Source of the DNA: Prorocentrum cordatum
Taxonomy: Eukaryota > Sar > Dinophyceae > Prorocentrales > Prorocentraceae
Reading direction: 5' to 3'
NCBI GenBank assembly: GCA_963575745.1
Contig: CAUYUJ010015826.1
Location: forward strand, 336,001-400,000
Length of the DNA stretch: 64,000 nucleotides
In this document: piece after piece, positions 33,141 to 43,609 of the stretch
Numbering within the stretch: position 1 is the stretch's first letter
Layout of the letters: every line of letters starts with the position of its first letter
Notes under the pieces: generated by a model
What the model saw: the letters and a program-made list of their open reading frames with translations, nothing else
What the model was told of the DNA's origin: nothing
Databases searched by the model: none
Made by a program: the position numbers and the translations under genes

Positions 33141-34102
33141 GCGGAATTGACAACATGACATAACAGCACGCACCGCTTCCAGCGAAATGGAATGTTGGGC
33201 ATCTGCCAGAAACGTCCCAAGCGGAAGTACGCCGTCTTCGCGGCTTGAATCCGCTTGCCGAGTTCAATCTGGAAGGATTGAGTGGGGGTGAGGCGGGGGC
33301 CTAAATATCGGACAGACTCGCCGCAGCCGCACCCCTGACTGCGCAACAAGCTAGCCACTCTTCGCTTCGCGGAGGGGGGGACAGAGAACAAGGCCTCCTG
33401 CTTCTTAGGATTGCGCTTGAGACCAATCCTCGCAAGTTCCGCATCAAGCCGAGCATCGTTACGTTTCAAACTGCTTCTGGCCAAATCGAGGGAAATCGCG
33501 AACCGAGCACGAGCTTCTTTAAAAGATCATCGGCAAATGTTGTCAGACCTAAGTAGACGCTGGAGGGGGTTATAACTTCACATTCCGCCGTCAGCATTTG
33601 TTCCAATGGGGCTTCCTGACGACGCCTCGCAATCCAGCGGTCGACCGACGGACGAAAGACATGAGCGAACGACGCGACAGCGAACGGATCTCCTTGGAGC
33701 ATGCCACGGCCAGTGCGCAGGAGAAGGCCGCCCTCCTCTGCTGGAGTAGACGTGCGCGCAAGCTTGTGACGCTGCTGGCAGAAGCGCGTCTCTGATCCGC
33801 GAGCCGTTCCGAGAGCGGCCTCCCTCATCAACGGCCGGCCATGCAGGAGACGCGACTGCGTTGCCAAGATCTTTCAGCGAGTCGATCCAGTAAGCGCCAG
33901 CCTTACTCAAACGCCACGACGTGCACAGGCTGGTTGCGATGGCGTCTTCACGCCGACGCCTCCTCGGGAAGCCATGGTCCATCTCCGAGAGGATGTATGG
34001 GGGACCGCGTTTCATCGTCCGTTTCAAAAAAGACTTCCCGAGAGGATCCAGCCCGTGCACCACTCTGCGGCCCGCGGGGCCTGGGAGCGCGCATTTCTGC
34101 AA
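33074..34102 (-). pseudogene. LINE reverse transcriptase, frameshifted
   Basis: Three overlapping frames together give one RT. 34102-33862: LDPLGKSFLK, DHGFPRRRRREDA and SLKDLGNAVAS (entry and palm A region). 33867-33500: TGRGMLQGDPFAVASF (motif B) and TTFADDLLKK (motif C, FADD for YADD). 33484-33125: RIGLKRNPKKQEA and VRYLGPRLTP (thumb region). Shifts lie near 33860 and 33490. A fourth shift occurs at the (GA)n run at 33121-33141, after which the zinc-finger frame takes over. Function would be target-primed reverse transcription in the nucleus, but this copy cannot be active. Confidence 0.75.
33120..33141. repeat. (GA)n microsatellite inside the LINE reading frame
   Basis: About ten GA units lie exactly where the RT frame (…CHVVNSA) hands over to the zinc-finger frame (AVECFIPSAGQLRN). 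Both frames read Leu-Ser repeats through it, so unit-number slippage probably caused the shift. Confidence 0.85.
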
Positions 34103-34230
34103 GGCGAAACCTTGGCTACAGGGTCACAAGCTGGGAAAGGAGGCCAGTCTGACCGGTCAGGAAAAAACAACTCGGTGAAGCCAACTTCTAACCTTCTCGC
34201 CCCAAGTCGGTGGGAGTTCCGGGCCTAAAC

Positions 34231-34425
34231 TCGGGTCGGGCGAAAGGGGGGATTGGGAAAGGGGGGGTTACGAAATTTGCTGCATGCAGCTCGTTTCGGC
34301 CTCACCGAGGGGCCCATTCCTCGATGCATAGTTGCCTCCGGCGCCGGGAGGCGCCGGGAAAATCAGCTACGCGAGCTGATTCTCAAACCCCCCCCTTTGC
34401 TATCCCCCCCTTTCGCCCGACCCGA
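34231..34425. mobile_element. MITE-like element with TAAAC target duplication
   Basis: 195 bp. The left end starts TCGGGTCGGGCGAAAGGGGG and the right end finishes CCCCCTTTCGCCCGACCCGA; the inverted arms extend ~40 bp with a few mismatches. TAAAC lies at 34226-34230 and again at 34426-34430, a perfect 5-bp target-site duplication. No coding capacity. The superfamily cannot be told from this alone. Confidence 0.8.
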
Positions 34426-34542
34426 TAAACCAGCGCAGCGACGAGGGTCCTCCTCGGGGGGCTCACCAACCCCAAGACCCCGAAGCTCAGCAGGCAACGA
34501 CCACCGAGGGGCACCCTTTCGCTTAGAGACTGAGTTCAAGAA

Positions 34543-34700
34543 TCAGGAGGGAAAGAAACACACAGACACAATTAATCGGCGATTCCCAGAAAATATGGGA
34601 AAATATGGGAAGTGGGGGGGAAGACAAAAATTTTGAAAATATAGGAAAATAGGGGGATATTTTTATTTGTGTGTATGTATTTGTGTGTCCCAGTTCCCCT
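34543..34700 (+). repeat. Dispersed ACACACAGACACAATTAAT module, copy 1
   Basis: From TCAGGAGGGAAAGAAACACA through GGGAAAATATGGGAA to TTTTTATTTGTGTGTAT, very similar to 39773-39910. Ends carry inverted GGGAA...ACACACA sequence. A right-end fragment (ATTTGTGTGTCC...CCCTTTA) is at 41680-41705. Probably a short transposon-like repeat. Confidence 0.7.
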
Positions 34701-35069
34701 TCAAAGGAGGCCTGGAAGAAGCCCAGGTCGCCCATGGCGCCGCGGCAGGACTGCGCCGCTCGCTCCTGTCGACACGCAGGCGGCGCAGGCGGGCGCGCGA
34801 AGTCATTCCGATCCCTCTGCAGAGCCTCCCAATCCAACCGAGTACGGTAGGTTTGCGTCGTGTCGACCAGTCGCCGAGCTTGCTGGAGACGATGGAAAAG
34901 ATAGAGAGAGCATACGAAAGTAATGGAAGAAGAGGAGAACATAACAAGAAACATGGGCGGCGGGCGCGCCCCCGCGCGCAGAGCGGCGCCCCCAGCTGGG
35001 CGGAGGTCCCTGCCCGAGGCGAGTTAAACTGCGCCCCCCCGGGACTAGACTTCTGTTGCTCCCATCCTA

Positions 35070-35250
35070 CTCCAGATTTCGTAATAAAAGGGAGGGGGTC
35101 TGGACCCTCCAAGACAAGCCATTTCAGACCTCCCCCGTGGGGGAACCCTCCAAGACATCGTCCCCAGACCCCCCCAGGCCCTCCGAGATAGCCTGGAAGA
35201 GACCCCCCCCCCGAAATGAGACCCCCCTCCCTTTATTACGAAATCTGGAG
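35070..35250. mobile_element. MITE-like element with TA target duplication
   Basis: 181 bp between TA dinucleotides (35068-35069 and 35251-35252). Ends are CTCCAGATTTCGTAATAAA and its reverse complement, followed by GGGAGGGGG arms. TA duplication and short CTCC-type ends resemble Tc1/mariner-type (Stowaway-like) MITEs. It interrupts the LINE and is read through by the minus-strand frame 35935-35045. Confidence 0.8.
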
Positions 35251-35253
35251 TAG

Positions 35254-35860
35254 CTGACACCCCCCCCTCTCCGCCAGGCTTGGGCCAAGTCGCAAGCCAT
35301 TCTTCCTGCGTGGGCAAGGCCCCCTGGAGTCGGGGGGAATCCCGCTGCCCGCTTCCGTGACGGCCGCCAGCTAACCTCAAACTCAGACGATGGACTTTGG
35401 CACGGTCACGGTGCCGCCAGGCTTCATAGATTTCCTCAACCAGCGCCTCATTCTTCGTTATGAACCACTGTTTGCGGGCTCTGGTGCATGTCTTGGTGAT
35501 GTGCCTGAGTCTTTGTTTGCACTCCTCTAGCTCCGCAGGATCACATGAATGCATACGTTCGCGAAGAGAACGTCGAAGTGCGAGAAGTCGAAGACGCTCA
35601 ACCTTGTCGGGGTCCGTCTCTGTAGGAGCATCTCTGGAGAACAACTTCTGTCCTTCATCTCGAAGGACTGTATCAAGTTGCTTAAGAATCGCCTCAGCGG
35701 AGTTCATGTCAGTAGACGCTTCTGTTTCCGATAAGCGAGTCTCCACCGTCGTCAAGAACTGATGTCGTTCATGGGGCCCGCGAAGAGCATGCATCAATTT
35801 ATCAGTATCCCATTTCACCTGTGTGCACTGATCGCCATTGGGTGCCGTCCAAACAGTCGG
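35254..35860 (-). pseudogene. LINE ORF2 fragment upstream of the RT
   Basis: About 200 residues with natural composition: DTDKLMHALRGPHERHQFL, DKVERLRLLALRRSLRERM, CKQRLRHITKTCTRARKQW and ALVEEIYEAWRHRDRAKVHR. This charged helical region resembles the segment between endonuclease and RT in LINE ORF2 proteins. The frame's start (MRWAGGDTRSVK) is contributed by the adjacent dispersed repeat at 35895. It ends where the TA-flanked MITE is inserted. Confidence 0.6.
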
Positions 35861-35867
35861 TGTGGCG

Positions 35868-36110
35868 GGGTTGCTGGTCGGGCCGTGCCTGACGAAAGTT
35901 TTCACGCTTCGCGTATCCCCACCAGCCCATCTCAAAACAGCAAGTCTTGCGAAGCATGCCGACAGTCGTGTTTTTCAGGCGTGTTTCCGCCTGCCCCCGC
36001 ATATCTCCCCTGTTCCTTCCTCCCGCCTCCTTGTACATCCTCCTTGTGGTGGGAGCGGGAGAAGGACGAGGCGGAGGAGGAGGGAGAGAAAGCGGTGGGA
36101 GGCAAGAGGG
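35868..36110 (+). repeat. ~200-bp dispersed repeat, copy 1
   Basis: Contains CTTCGCGTATCCCCACCAGC, GCGAAGCATGCCG, GTGTTTTTCAGGCGTGT and CCTCCTTGTACATCCTCC. Copy 2 is at 53150-53350 in the same orientation; an inverted, more diverged copy is at 37310-37490. Confidence 0.8.
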
Positions 36111-36119
36111 ATTTAGCGG

Positions 36120-36203
36120 AGACGACGACCACAGCGATGATCCTAACAACGACGACGCACCCGACGACGACGACGATATCGACCGCGACGACGACGACGA
36201 CCA

Positions 36204-36278
<75 letters not shown>

Positions 36279-36280
36279 TA

Positions 36281-36357
<77 letters not shown>

Positions 36358-36360
36358 TGG
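36120..36360 (+). repeat. (GAC)n microsatellite
   Basis: GAC-type run, nearly pure from 36280 to 36357. Poly-Asp, poly-Thr and poly-Arg frames are artefacts. Confidence 0.95.
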
Positions 36361-36378
36361 TGGGAGTCGTTAAAGCCC

Positions 36379-36790
36379 CTCGTGGGGTGAGTCGTTCGGC
36401 CCCATCGTCCTTGTGTGAGTCCTTCGGGCCCCTCTTCCTGGTGTGAGTCGTTCGGGCTCCTCGTGGTGTGAGTCGTTCGGGCCCCTGGTCCTGGTGCGAG
36501 CCGTTCGGGCTCCTCGTGGTTTGAGTCGTAATGGGTGGTATCGCTACGTGGCTACACTGGGAGACCAGGCAGTTGTATACGTGGGTGTAGCCGCTACGAG
36601 GGTTCAGTGGATTCGTTCGGTGCCCTCTTCCTGGTGTGAGTCGTTCGGGTCCGCCCTCCTGGTATGAGTCGGTCGGGCCCCTCCTCGATGTGTGAGTCGT
36701 TCGGCGAGGGGCCCGAACGACTCACACAAGGAGGGGCCCGAACGACTCACACCAGGGCGAGGGGCCCCAACGACGCACACCACCTGCATT
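36379..36790 (+). repeat. GTGTGAGTCGTTCGGGC minisatellite with inversion
   Basis: ~30-bp units containing TGAGTCGTTCGGGCCCCTC run forward to ~36705, then reverse (GGGCCCGAACGACTCACAC) to ~36780, so the centre near 36700-36715 can fold. The same unit is at 53357-53510. Confidence 0.85.
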
Positions 36791-36799
36791 CTGGTCCAG

Positions 36800-37309
36800 G
36801 ACGTGCGCACTCTGAGTTGCGTGATTCTACCCTTGTCGAACGGAAATCCTCAGATCGGTTCGAGGGGAACGATCTTGGAGGCGAGTTTCCCCTTGTGCTC
36901 CTCTTCCACCTCTCCGTCCTAACCTGCCGCCTGCTGCTCGCGCCCGACTTGATTGGCGAACCTGCCTTTCAGGTGCAGCTGAAGGCTGCTGAAGGCTGCG
37001 AGCCTGAGCAGGGTACTGACTTGTGCGCCGTGCGCTCCGAGCCACGGAAAAAAAGAACGAGGGTGGCGGTGTACCGCCAACCCCTGTTGCAGCCAATTCC
37101 GTGGGACGCTCACTGCACAACTGGTCGGGAAAGATCGCTGGATCGTCGACGCCGTCGTCCATTGAATCGTCGTCGTCGAAGTCGTCGTCGTCATCGTAAT
37201 CGTCGTCGTCGTCGAAGTCGTCGTCGACGTCGCAGTCATCGTCTGAGACGCGCCGTCGTGTGAGTCGTCAGACTCGTTCACGTATATGACTCTACGACGA
37301 CCGCCGGCT
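36800..37309. other. Unassigned sequence
   Basis: A plus frame here has moderately balanced composition (around LLLAPDLIGEPAFQVQLKAA) but matches nothing I know and runs into a GTC-rich tract at 37140-37255. No gene is claimed. Confidence 0.4.
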
Positions 37310-37485
37310 GTCCTGCCTCCCATCGCCTTCTCCCTTCCTCCTCCCCCCAGTCGCCCTCTTTCGGCCCCCTCCAGAAGGAGGATGTAGGAAGATACCAAAG
37401 GAGGCAGGAGGAAGAAGAAACAGGGGATATATGCGAGGGCACGCGGAGACACGCCTGAAACACACGACGGTCGGCATGCTTCGCA

Positions 37486-37490
<5 letters not shown>
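37310..37490 (-). repeat. ~200-bp dispersed repeat, inverted copy
   Basis: Reverse-strand version of 35868-36110: GAGGATGTAGGAAGATACC, CGCGGAGACACGCCTGAAAC and GGCATGCTTCGC are recognisable. It runs directly into a (GTA)n microsatellite. Confidence 0.7.
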
Positions 37491-37866
<376 letters not shown>

Positions 37867-37867
37867 G

Positions 37868-38320
37868 ATGTCTTTTGGGAGCCTCTTGGAGGCCTTTTGG
37901 AGCGTTTTCGGGGCCTCTTGGCGGCCCCAGGGGCTTCTAGGAGCGTCTGGGGTGCCTTGGGGGAACCTCTTGGGGCCTCTTGGGAGCCTCTTGGAGGCGG
38001 TTTGGGGGCCTCTTGGAGGCCTCTTGGAAGCCTCTTGGAGGGGTCTGGGAGGAATCTTGGGGCCATCTGTCGGGCGATCGATCACAGATGGGGGGAGCAC
38101 TTTTCTCCCCCCCCCGTTGGGGCCAGAATCCCCGTGAGGGGTGTCGAATTTTAGCCCTCCCAGGAGTCGAAAAAGACCCCTCCGGCGACCCGCGGAGGGA
38201 CCTCTCCAGGCCCAGGGGGAGGGGGGAGGGGGAGGGGTAAACCCCTCCCCGAAGTGGAAGAAGGGGGGTTGAGAACAGAGAGAGCTCGCTAAACCACTCA
38301 CGCCCAAAGGGCTGGTGGGA
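37868..38320 (+). repeat. Composite module with GGGGCCTCTTGG repeats, copy 2
   Basis: GGGGCCTCTTGGGAGCCTC units, then CCCTCCCAGGAGTCGAAAAA, GGGAGGGGTAAACCCCTCCC and CTAAACCACTCACGCCC ending GGCTGGTGGGA. It matches copy 3 (53512-54127) closely and copy 1 more distantly. Confidence 0.85.
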
Positions 38321-39772
38321 CTCACACGCCGGATCGGCGGATTTCTGTGCCCCGTTCCGGGTTCGTGGGTCAATCATGTTGTGCAGGTGTATTATCTCGC
38401 ATTGAGTTTCCCCCGTGTCCTCATGGGTTGCCCCCGGCCGCCTGTCCCTGGCCTCCTTTTTTACTGGTGCAGTCGTTCTTCATGGCTGCTCCCTTGTTGT
38501 TGGTGGCCCCCGCTGCTCGGCACCTGTCCTGCTCCGGCGCTTCCCGCCCCTTCTGGTGGTGGGTCTCCCACGCCATCTGTTTGGCAGGGCAGGCCGCACG
38601 CTCTCCTCCTCCTCCTCCTCCTCCTCCTCCCCTCCTCCTCCTCCTCCTCCTCTCCCTCCTCAACCCCTCCTGTGCTCCTCCTCCTCCTTCTCCTCCTCCT
38701 CCTTCCCCCTCCTCCTCCTCAAACCCCCCTTCCTCCTCCTCCTGCTCCTCCTCCTCCTCCTCCTCCTCCTCCTCCTCCTCCTCCTCGCTGACGTGCGTTG
38801 CCCGTGCACTCCGCTCTGGCTGCCCCTCTACCCCTGCTCCCTCTCCGCCCTTTGGCTTGGGCCGGCGCGCGCCCGAATTCTGGGTCCTCGGGCCTCCCTC
38901 GCTTGTTTTTGAAGGACGCTGCCGGCGCACGGGCCTTGTTTTGTCCGCGCTCCCTTGCTCGCCTTTGGTTCTGTGCAGAGAGACCTCCTCCCCCTCTCCT
39001 CCCCTTCCTCCTCGTCTTCCTCCTCCTTCTCTTCCTCCTCCTCATGGTGGTCCGTCTCCTCCTCTTCCCTCTCGGGTCAAGAGGCGGGCTTGTTGCAGAG
39101 GAGCAGGACGGGCACATCTCAGCCAGGGAGACGGGGATCGCGGGATGGTTTTCGACCCACGGCTGCATGCTCCCAAGGCGCGCCAGCGTCCTGGTTACAG
39201 TGGGAACCCATGCCAAGAAGCACCCTGTTTACCCCCAGGATGCCCTGGATTTCTTGGGTTTCGATGGTTTTGCGATGGAAAGCGTGACGTTCCCGCACCA
39301 AGCATCGATGGACGTCTTGGGGTCTCAGGGTTGGGTTTTTGGTGGAAGGTTTCTTGTGCAGTGGCCTCCACTGTATTTCCCGCGTTTGCCGTCCTTGTGA
39401 TTCAATCGCTTCGCTCATTTCGCCAGCCCATCATGCTGCATCGCTGGCATTTGCCCACACGTTCGTTGCCCCTGCGGCTGTGCGGGGGTGGTGGTGGGTT
39501 TCCAGACGCTGGAGGCGGAGCAGTTCTTGTGCAGTTGTTCTTGGGTGGGCTGCTTTGGGAGTCGTCAGCAGTTCGTGGCCTCAACGCGGGCACTGCGGGG
39601 GAGGGTGGCAGGGGGGGGGGGGGCGGGGCAGCTGCACACCTCACACGGTGTTCTGCCCTCCGCGAGCGGAGGTCGGCGGGCCATGAACGCGATCGCGTGG
39701 GAACGCAAAGTGTGTTCGCCTTTCTCCGCTGGGTCAGCGATGATCCGGCAAGGGCGGCGGGGTCGCGCGTTA
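38321..39772. other. Unassigned sequence with (CTC)n
   Basis: 38598-38790 is a CTC microsatellite. The 710-residue plus frame (38347-40479) crosses this, the dispersed module at 39773 and the 73-bp array, so it is not a gene. Around 39160-39400 another frame reads HPVYPQDALDFLGFDGFAM with natural-looking composition, but it is unsupported. Confidence 0.45.
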
Positions 39773-39910
39773 TTCAGGAGGGAAAAAAACACACAGACAC
39801 AATTAATCCTCGATTCCCAGGAAAATATGGGAACATATGGGAATTGGGGGGGAAGACAAAACCCAGAAAATATGAGAAAATATGGGGACTATTTTTATTT
39901 GTGTGTATTT
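39773..39910 (+). repeat. Dispersed ACACACAGACACAATTAAT module, copy 2
   Basis: TTCAGGAGGGAAAAAAACAC to TTTTTATTTGTGTGTATTTA; matches 34543-34700 apart from small changes. Confidence 0.8.
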
Positions 39911-40032
39911 ACCTAACAGCGAAGACTGATAGGTTTCTAGTGGGATCAAAAGAGAGCAGCAGATCACTCCACAGGGGGGTCCGGGCAGGTGTTGGGAGTT
40001 GCCGGGCGGCAGGTGCCGGGCTCGTTTTTCAC

Positions 40033-40530
40033 CAACAGTCACACACTTCGTGCTCTTCGACTTCCCAGAACTCCATTCCCAGGCCACATTCTGAATACCC
40101 GGATGCAACAGTCACACACTTCGTGCTCTTCGAGATCCCAAAACGCCATTCCCGGGCCACCTTTAGAATAACCGGATGCAACAGTCACACACTTCGTGCT
40201 CTTCGAGTTCCCAGAACGCCATTCCCGGGCCACATTCTGGAGGGCCGGATGCAACAGTCACACACTTCGTGCTCTTCGAGTTCCCAGAACTCCATTCCCG
40301 GGCCACATTCTGGAGGGCCGGATGCAACAGTCACACACTTCGTGCTCTTCGAGTTCCCAGAATTCCATTTCCGGGCCACATTTTGGATGCCCGGAGCCAA
40401 CTGTAGGCCACTTCGTGCTCTTCGAGTTCCCAGAACTCCATTCCCGGGCCACATTTTGAATGCCCGTAGCCAACTGTAGGAACTTCGTGCTCTTCGACTT
40501 CCCAGAACTCCCATTCCTGGGCCACATTTT
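40033..40530 (+). repeat. 73-bp tandem repeat, about seven copies
   Basis: Units contain CACTTCGTGCTCTTCGAGTT, CCATTCCCGGGCCACATT and GATGCAACAGTCACACAC. GATGCAACAG starts at 40248 and 40321, 73 bp apart. The last units are diverged. There are no unique spacers, so it is not CRISPR-like. Confidence 0.9.
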
Positions 40531-40539
40531 CAGCAGGGG

Positions 40540-41520
40540 CAAGAGCACGACGAGGAGGAGGACGAGCAAGACCAGGAGGACGAGGACGAGCAGGAGCAGG
40601 ACGAGGAGCAGGAGGAGCCGGAGAAGAAGGACGAGCAGGAGGAGGAGGAGGACGAGCAGGAGGAGGAGGACGACCAGGAGGAGGAGGACGACCAGGAAGA
40701 GGAGGAGGAGGAGGAGGGAGTGGGGAGGAGTAGCCAAGGAGGCATGAGTGAGACGAGGAGGAGGAGGAGGAGGAGGATGACGAGGAGGAGGAGGAAGGAG
40801 GAGGGGACGAGGACGGAGGAGGAGGAGGAGGAGGATGGTGGGGGGGAGAGTACCGAGGAGAAGGATAACGAGGGACCACACCTGCAGGAGGAGGAGGAGG
40901 AGGAGGAGGAGGAGGAGGAGGAGGAAGAGGAGGAGGAGGAGGAGGAGGACGAGGACGAGGAGGAGGAGGAGGAGGGGGGGGGAGAGTACCAGGAGGAGGA
41001 GAACGAGGACCACCAGGAGGAGGAGGAGGAGGAGGAGGAGGAGGAGGAGGAGGAGGAGGAGGAGGAGGAGAGAACACCAGGAGGAGGAGGACGAGCAAGA
41101 CGACAAGGACGAGAACGAGGACGACCAGAAGAGAGGGAGGAGGAGGAGGAGGAGGAAGGAGGAGGGGGGAAGCAACACCACTACCAGGAGGCAGGAGAGG
41201 ATAGGAGGAGGGGGTACGGATAAGAGGAGGAATGAGGACGAGGAGGAGGAGGAGGAGGAGGAGGAGACGGAGGAGGAAGGAGGGGGGGGAGCGTGCGACC
41301 AGGAGGAGGATAACGAGGACCACCGAGGAGGAGAGGAGGGGAGAGGAGAGGAGGATGAGGAGAGAGCCCAGGAGGAGGAGACAGCAAGACGAGAGGAACG
41401 AGAAACGAGGAGACGAGGCAGGAGGAAAGGAGGAGGAGGAGGGGAGGAGGAGGAGGAGGAGGAGGAGCAGGAGAAAGAGGAGGACGAGGAGAGGGAGGAG
41501 AGCAGGCTGAGGCTGAGGCT
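40540..41520 (+). repeat. GGA/GAC polypurine tract
   Basis: Nearly 1 kb of purine-rich GAGGAG, GACGAG and GGAGGA units. Glu/Arg-rich frames are artefacts. It ends in GGCTGAGGCTGAGGCTG. Confidence 0.95.
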
Positions 41521-42000
41521 GTGACTGCGACTGCCGTTGCCGCTGCGACTGTCATCGCGAATGCGACTACGACTGCGAGAACAGCAGAATTCGACAACTG
41601 GATTTTCATCTGAATCTTAAGGGGAATGCTTTCAGATATGCTTCTACACATCGCTGTTAGGTTGCTTTGCCGGGATAATTATTTGTGTGTCCTAATTTCC
41701 CTTTAGTTATCAGAAACTAGAGCCGACGTTGTACGCCGGCAGCACGCTGTGCATCCGTTCCCACGCTGTGATCGGTGATCGATGTTCCGTTCAATGCATC
41801 GGGCTATAGCGCGCATCGTTGGCGCAGCGGCGGTGCCAGCGTGGGCGTACGAGGTTGAACGCTGCTTGTGGTTGAGTGCCTCGTGCTGAGTGCAGAGTGT
41901 ATTCGTGTGCGGGTATTCAGGCTACGAAAACATGGACGAGAGACCTTTGTGGGGAGGCGCATCCAATGGCCTTCGGTCGACGCCGCCACTGTGCCTGGGT
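41521..42000. other. Unassigned sequence
   Basis: CGACTGCGACTG-type short repeats to ~41580, a fragment of the 34543/39773 module at 41680-41705, then unique sequence in which I recognise nothing. Confidence 0.4.
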
Positions 42001-42890
42001 TGTAGGTCAGAGTCCTCGTGGAGGCTTCTTGTGGTCTCCTCGGAGGGCTCTCGGGGGTCCCTGGGAAGCAGTTTGGGGCTTGGTGAGCAGTTTGGGGTCC
42101 TCTTGGAAGCGTCCTGGGATCATCTTGAGGGCATCTTGGGGCTCGCTGGGGCTCTCTTGCTCTTGGGGGCCTCTTGGAGATGTTGAGGGGCTCTTGGGGG
42201 TTTCTTGGGGCCTCCTGGGCGCCTCCTGGGGCCTCATAAGCGCCGTTTGGGGCCGAGGGCTCGAAGTGTCCGTTCGGGATCCCCCGTCCTGGGGCCTTTT
42301 TGGGCCGTCTTGGAGGCTTCTTGGGCCGTCTTGGGGCCTTCTTGGGCCCTCTTCAGGCCCTTGTGGAGGCCTCTGAAGGCGTCTTGGGGCGATCTTGGAG
42401 GCCTCTGAGGCCATGTTGGAGCGTCGAGAAGCCGAAATGGCGAGAACGGGCCCTCTCTTGGGGCCCTCCTGGGGCCCTTCGGAGCCGTCTTGGAGGCCTC
42501 TTGGGCAGTCTTGGGGCCTTCTTGGGCCGTCTTCAGGCCTTTGTGGAGGCCTCTGGAGGCGTCTTGGGCGATCTTGGTGGCCTCTTGGGGGCCATGTTGG
42601 AGCGTCGAAAAACGGAAATGGGGAGAACGCCTAAATCACTCAAAAATTTGAGGAATCTGATTTTTGCCTCTCGGACCCTCTTGGGAGACTGGGAGTGTTC
42701 AGGGAGGCTTCTCAGGGCGTCTTGGAGGCCTCTTGGGCTGTCTGGGGGCCATCTTGTATTTTGTGTCTTGGAGTGGTCTCGTGGCGTCTCGAAGAACTCT
42801 TGGACCATCTTGGGGACCTCTTGGGGGACTCTTGGCCCTTCTGGGGGCTCTCTGGGGAGCCCCGAGGGCGGCGCCCAGGAGCAGAGCCAT
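42000..42890 (+). repeat. GGGGCCTCTTGG-family array
   Basis: Degenerate TTGGGGCCTTCTTGG and TTGGAGGCCTCTTGG units. A longer block ending GCCATGTTGGAGCGTCGA and GGAGAACG is present twice, ~180 bp apart (42373-42445 and 42552-42630). Confidence 0.85.
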
Positions 42891-43609
42891 CTCTGACATT
42901 CTCTGACCAGACCGTGTCGGAGATCGACCAGGATATCTTTCGCCCTGCGATGCCCAGGGGCTGCCCACGCGCGCAGCTTAGAACTCTTCTGCACCTCCGG
43001 CGACCTTGGCACGCCTCTGGCCCGTTGAGCCGGCGAGTCTGGGCCTTGGTCGGGGGCACTCGCTCGCAGGCGCTTGCGCAGTCTCATCCCGAGAACGGTG
43101 AGGCGTTCCTTCGGATGTTCGGAGCCCTCCTCCCTGCGCCAGCCCGAGCTCACGCCAGCGCCACGAAGCTCACGCTCCGACCCGTCGTGCCCCGCCCTGC
43201 CCTCGTCAGGTCGGGCCTGTCCCCCTGCAGGCCGATTTCCGAGGACGACTTTAGAAATAGTCAGAGCATGTCCCAAAAAGGTCAAAAAAGCAAATTATAG
43301 CCGTAGTGCAGTATCCCCGAACAGGGTTTTTAAACGCACTGCGGTATCCAAGGTCGATTGCGTGCCCGTCCAGTGCGGGTTGGCATGGCATGTTAGAACA
43401 TGATAACATGACGTTTGCACATGAGAGGGCGGAAGGCAGGGCGCGCATGACGGAAGCTGAGGCGGCAGAAACGACGACGGCGGGATGGGGAGGCGGAGGC
43501 AGAGGCGCAGCAGCGGGAGGCGGGAGGCGGGAGGAGGGAGGAGGGAAGAGGAGCCAGGCGGGAAGCGGGAAGAGGGAGGCGGGATAAGGAATGAGAGAGG
43601 TTGTGATTG
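42891..43609. other. Unassigned sequence
   Basis: Frames on both strands are open for 100-200 codons in GC-rich DNA without recognised motifs. 43440-43590 is GGCGGGAGG-rich. No gene claimed. Confidence 0.4.

Larger units (their letters stand above)
31335..35900 (-). mobile_element. Decayed non-LTR retrotransposon (LINE), minus strand
   Basis: Read 5' to 3' on the minus strand: a pre-RT region (35860-35260), an interrupted stretch holding two MITE-like elements and a dispersed module (35253-34150), the reverse transcriptase in at least three frames (34102-33074), a region with three C2H2 zinc fingers (33140-32226), then a further ORF (32218-31505). No endonuclease domain was recognised upstream. 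Frame breaks and insertions show that it is dead. Confidence 0.75.

Noticed and set aside
38347-40479. 710-residue plus-strand frame
   Set aside because: It runs through a (CTC)n tract, a dispersed repeat module and a 73-bp array, and has no domain.
40033-40530. CRISPR-like array
   Set aside because: The 73-bp units are contiguous diverged repeats without unique spacers, in eukaryotic DNA.
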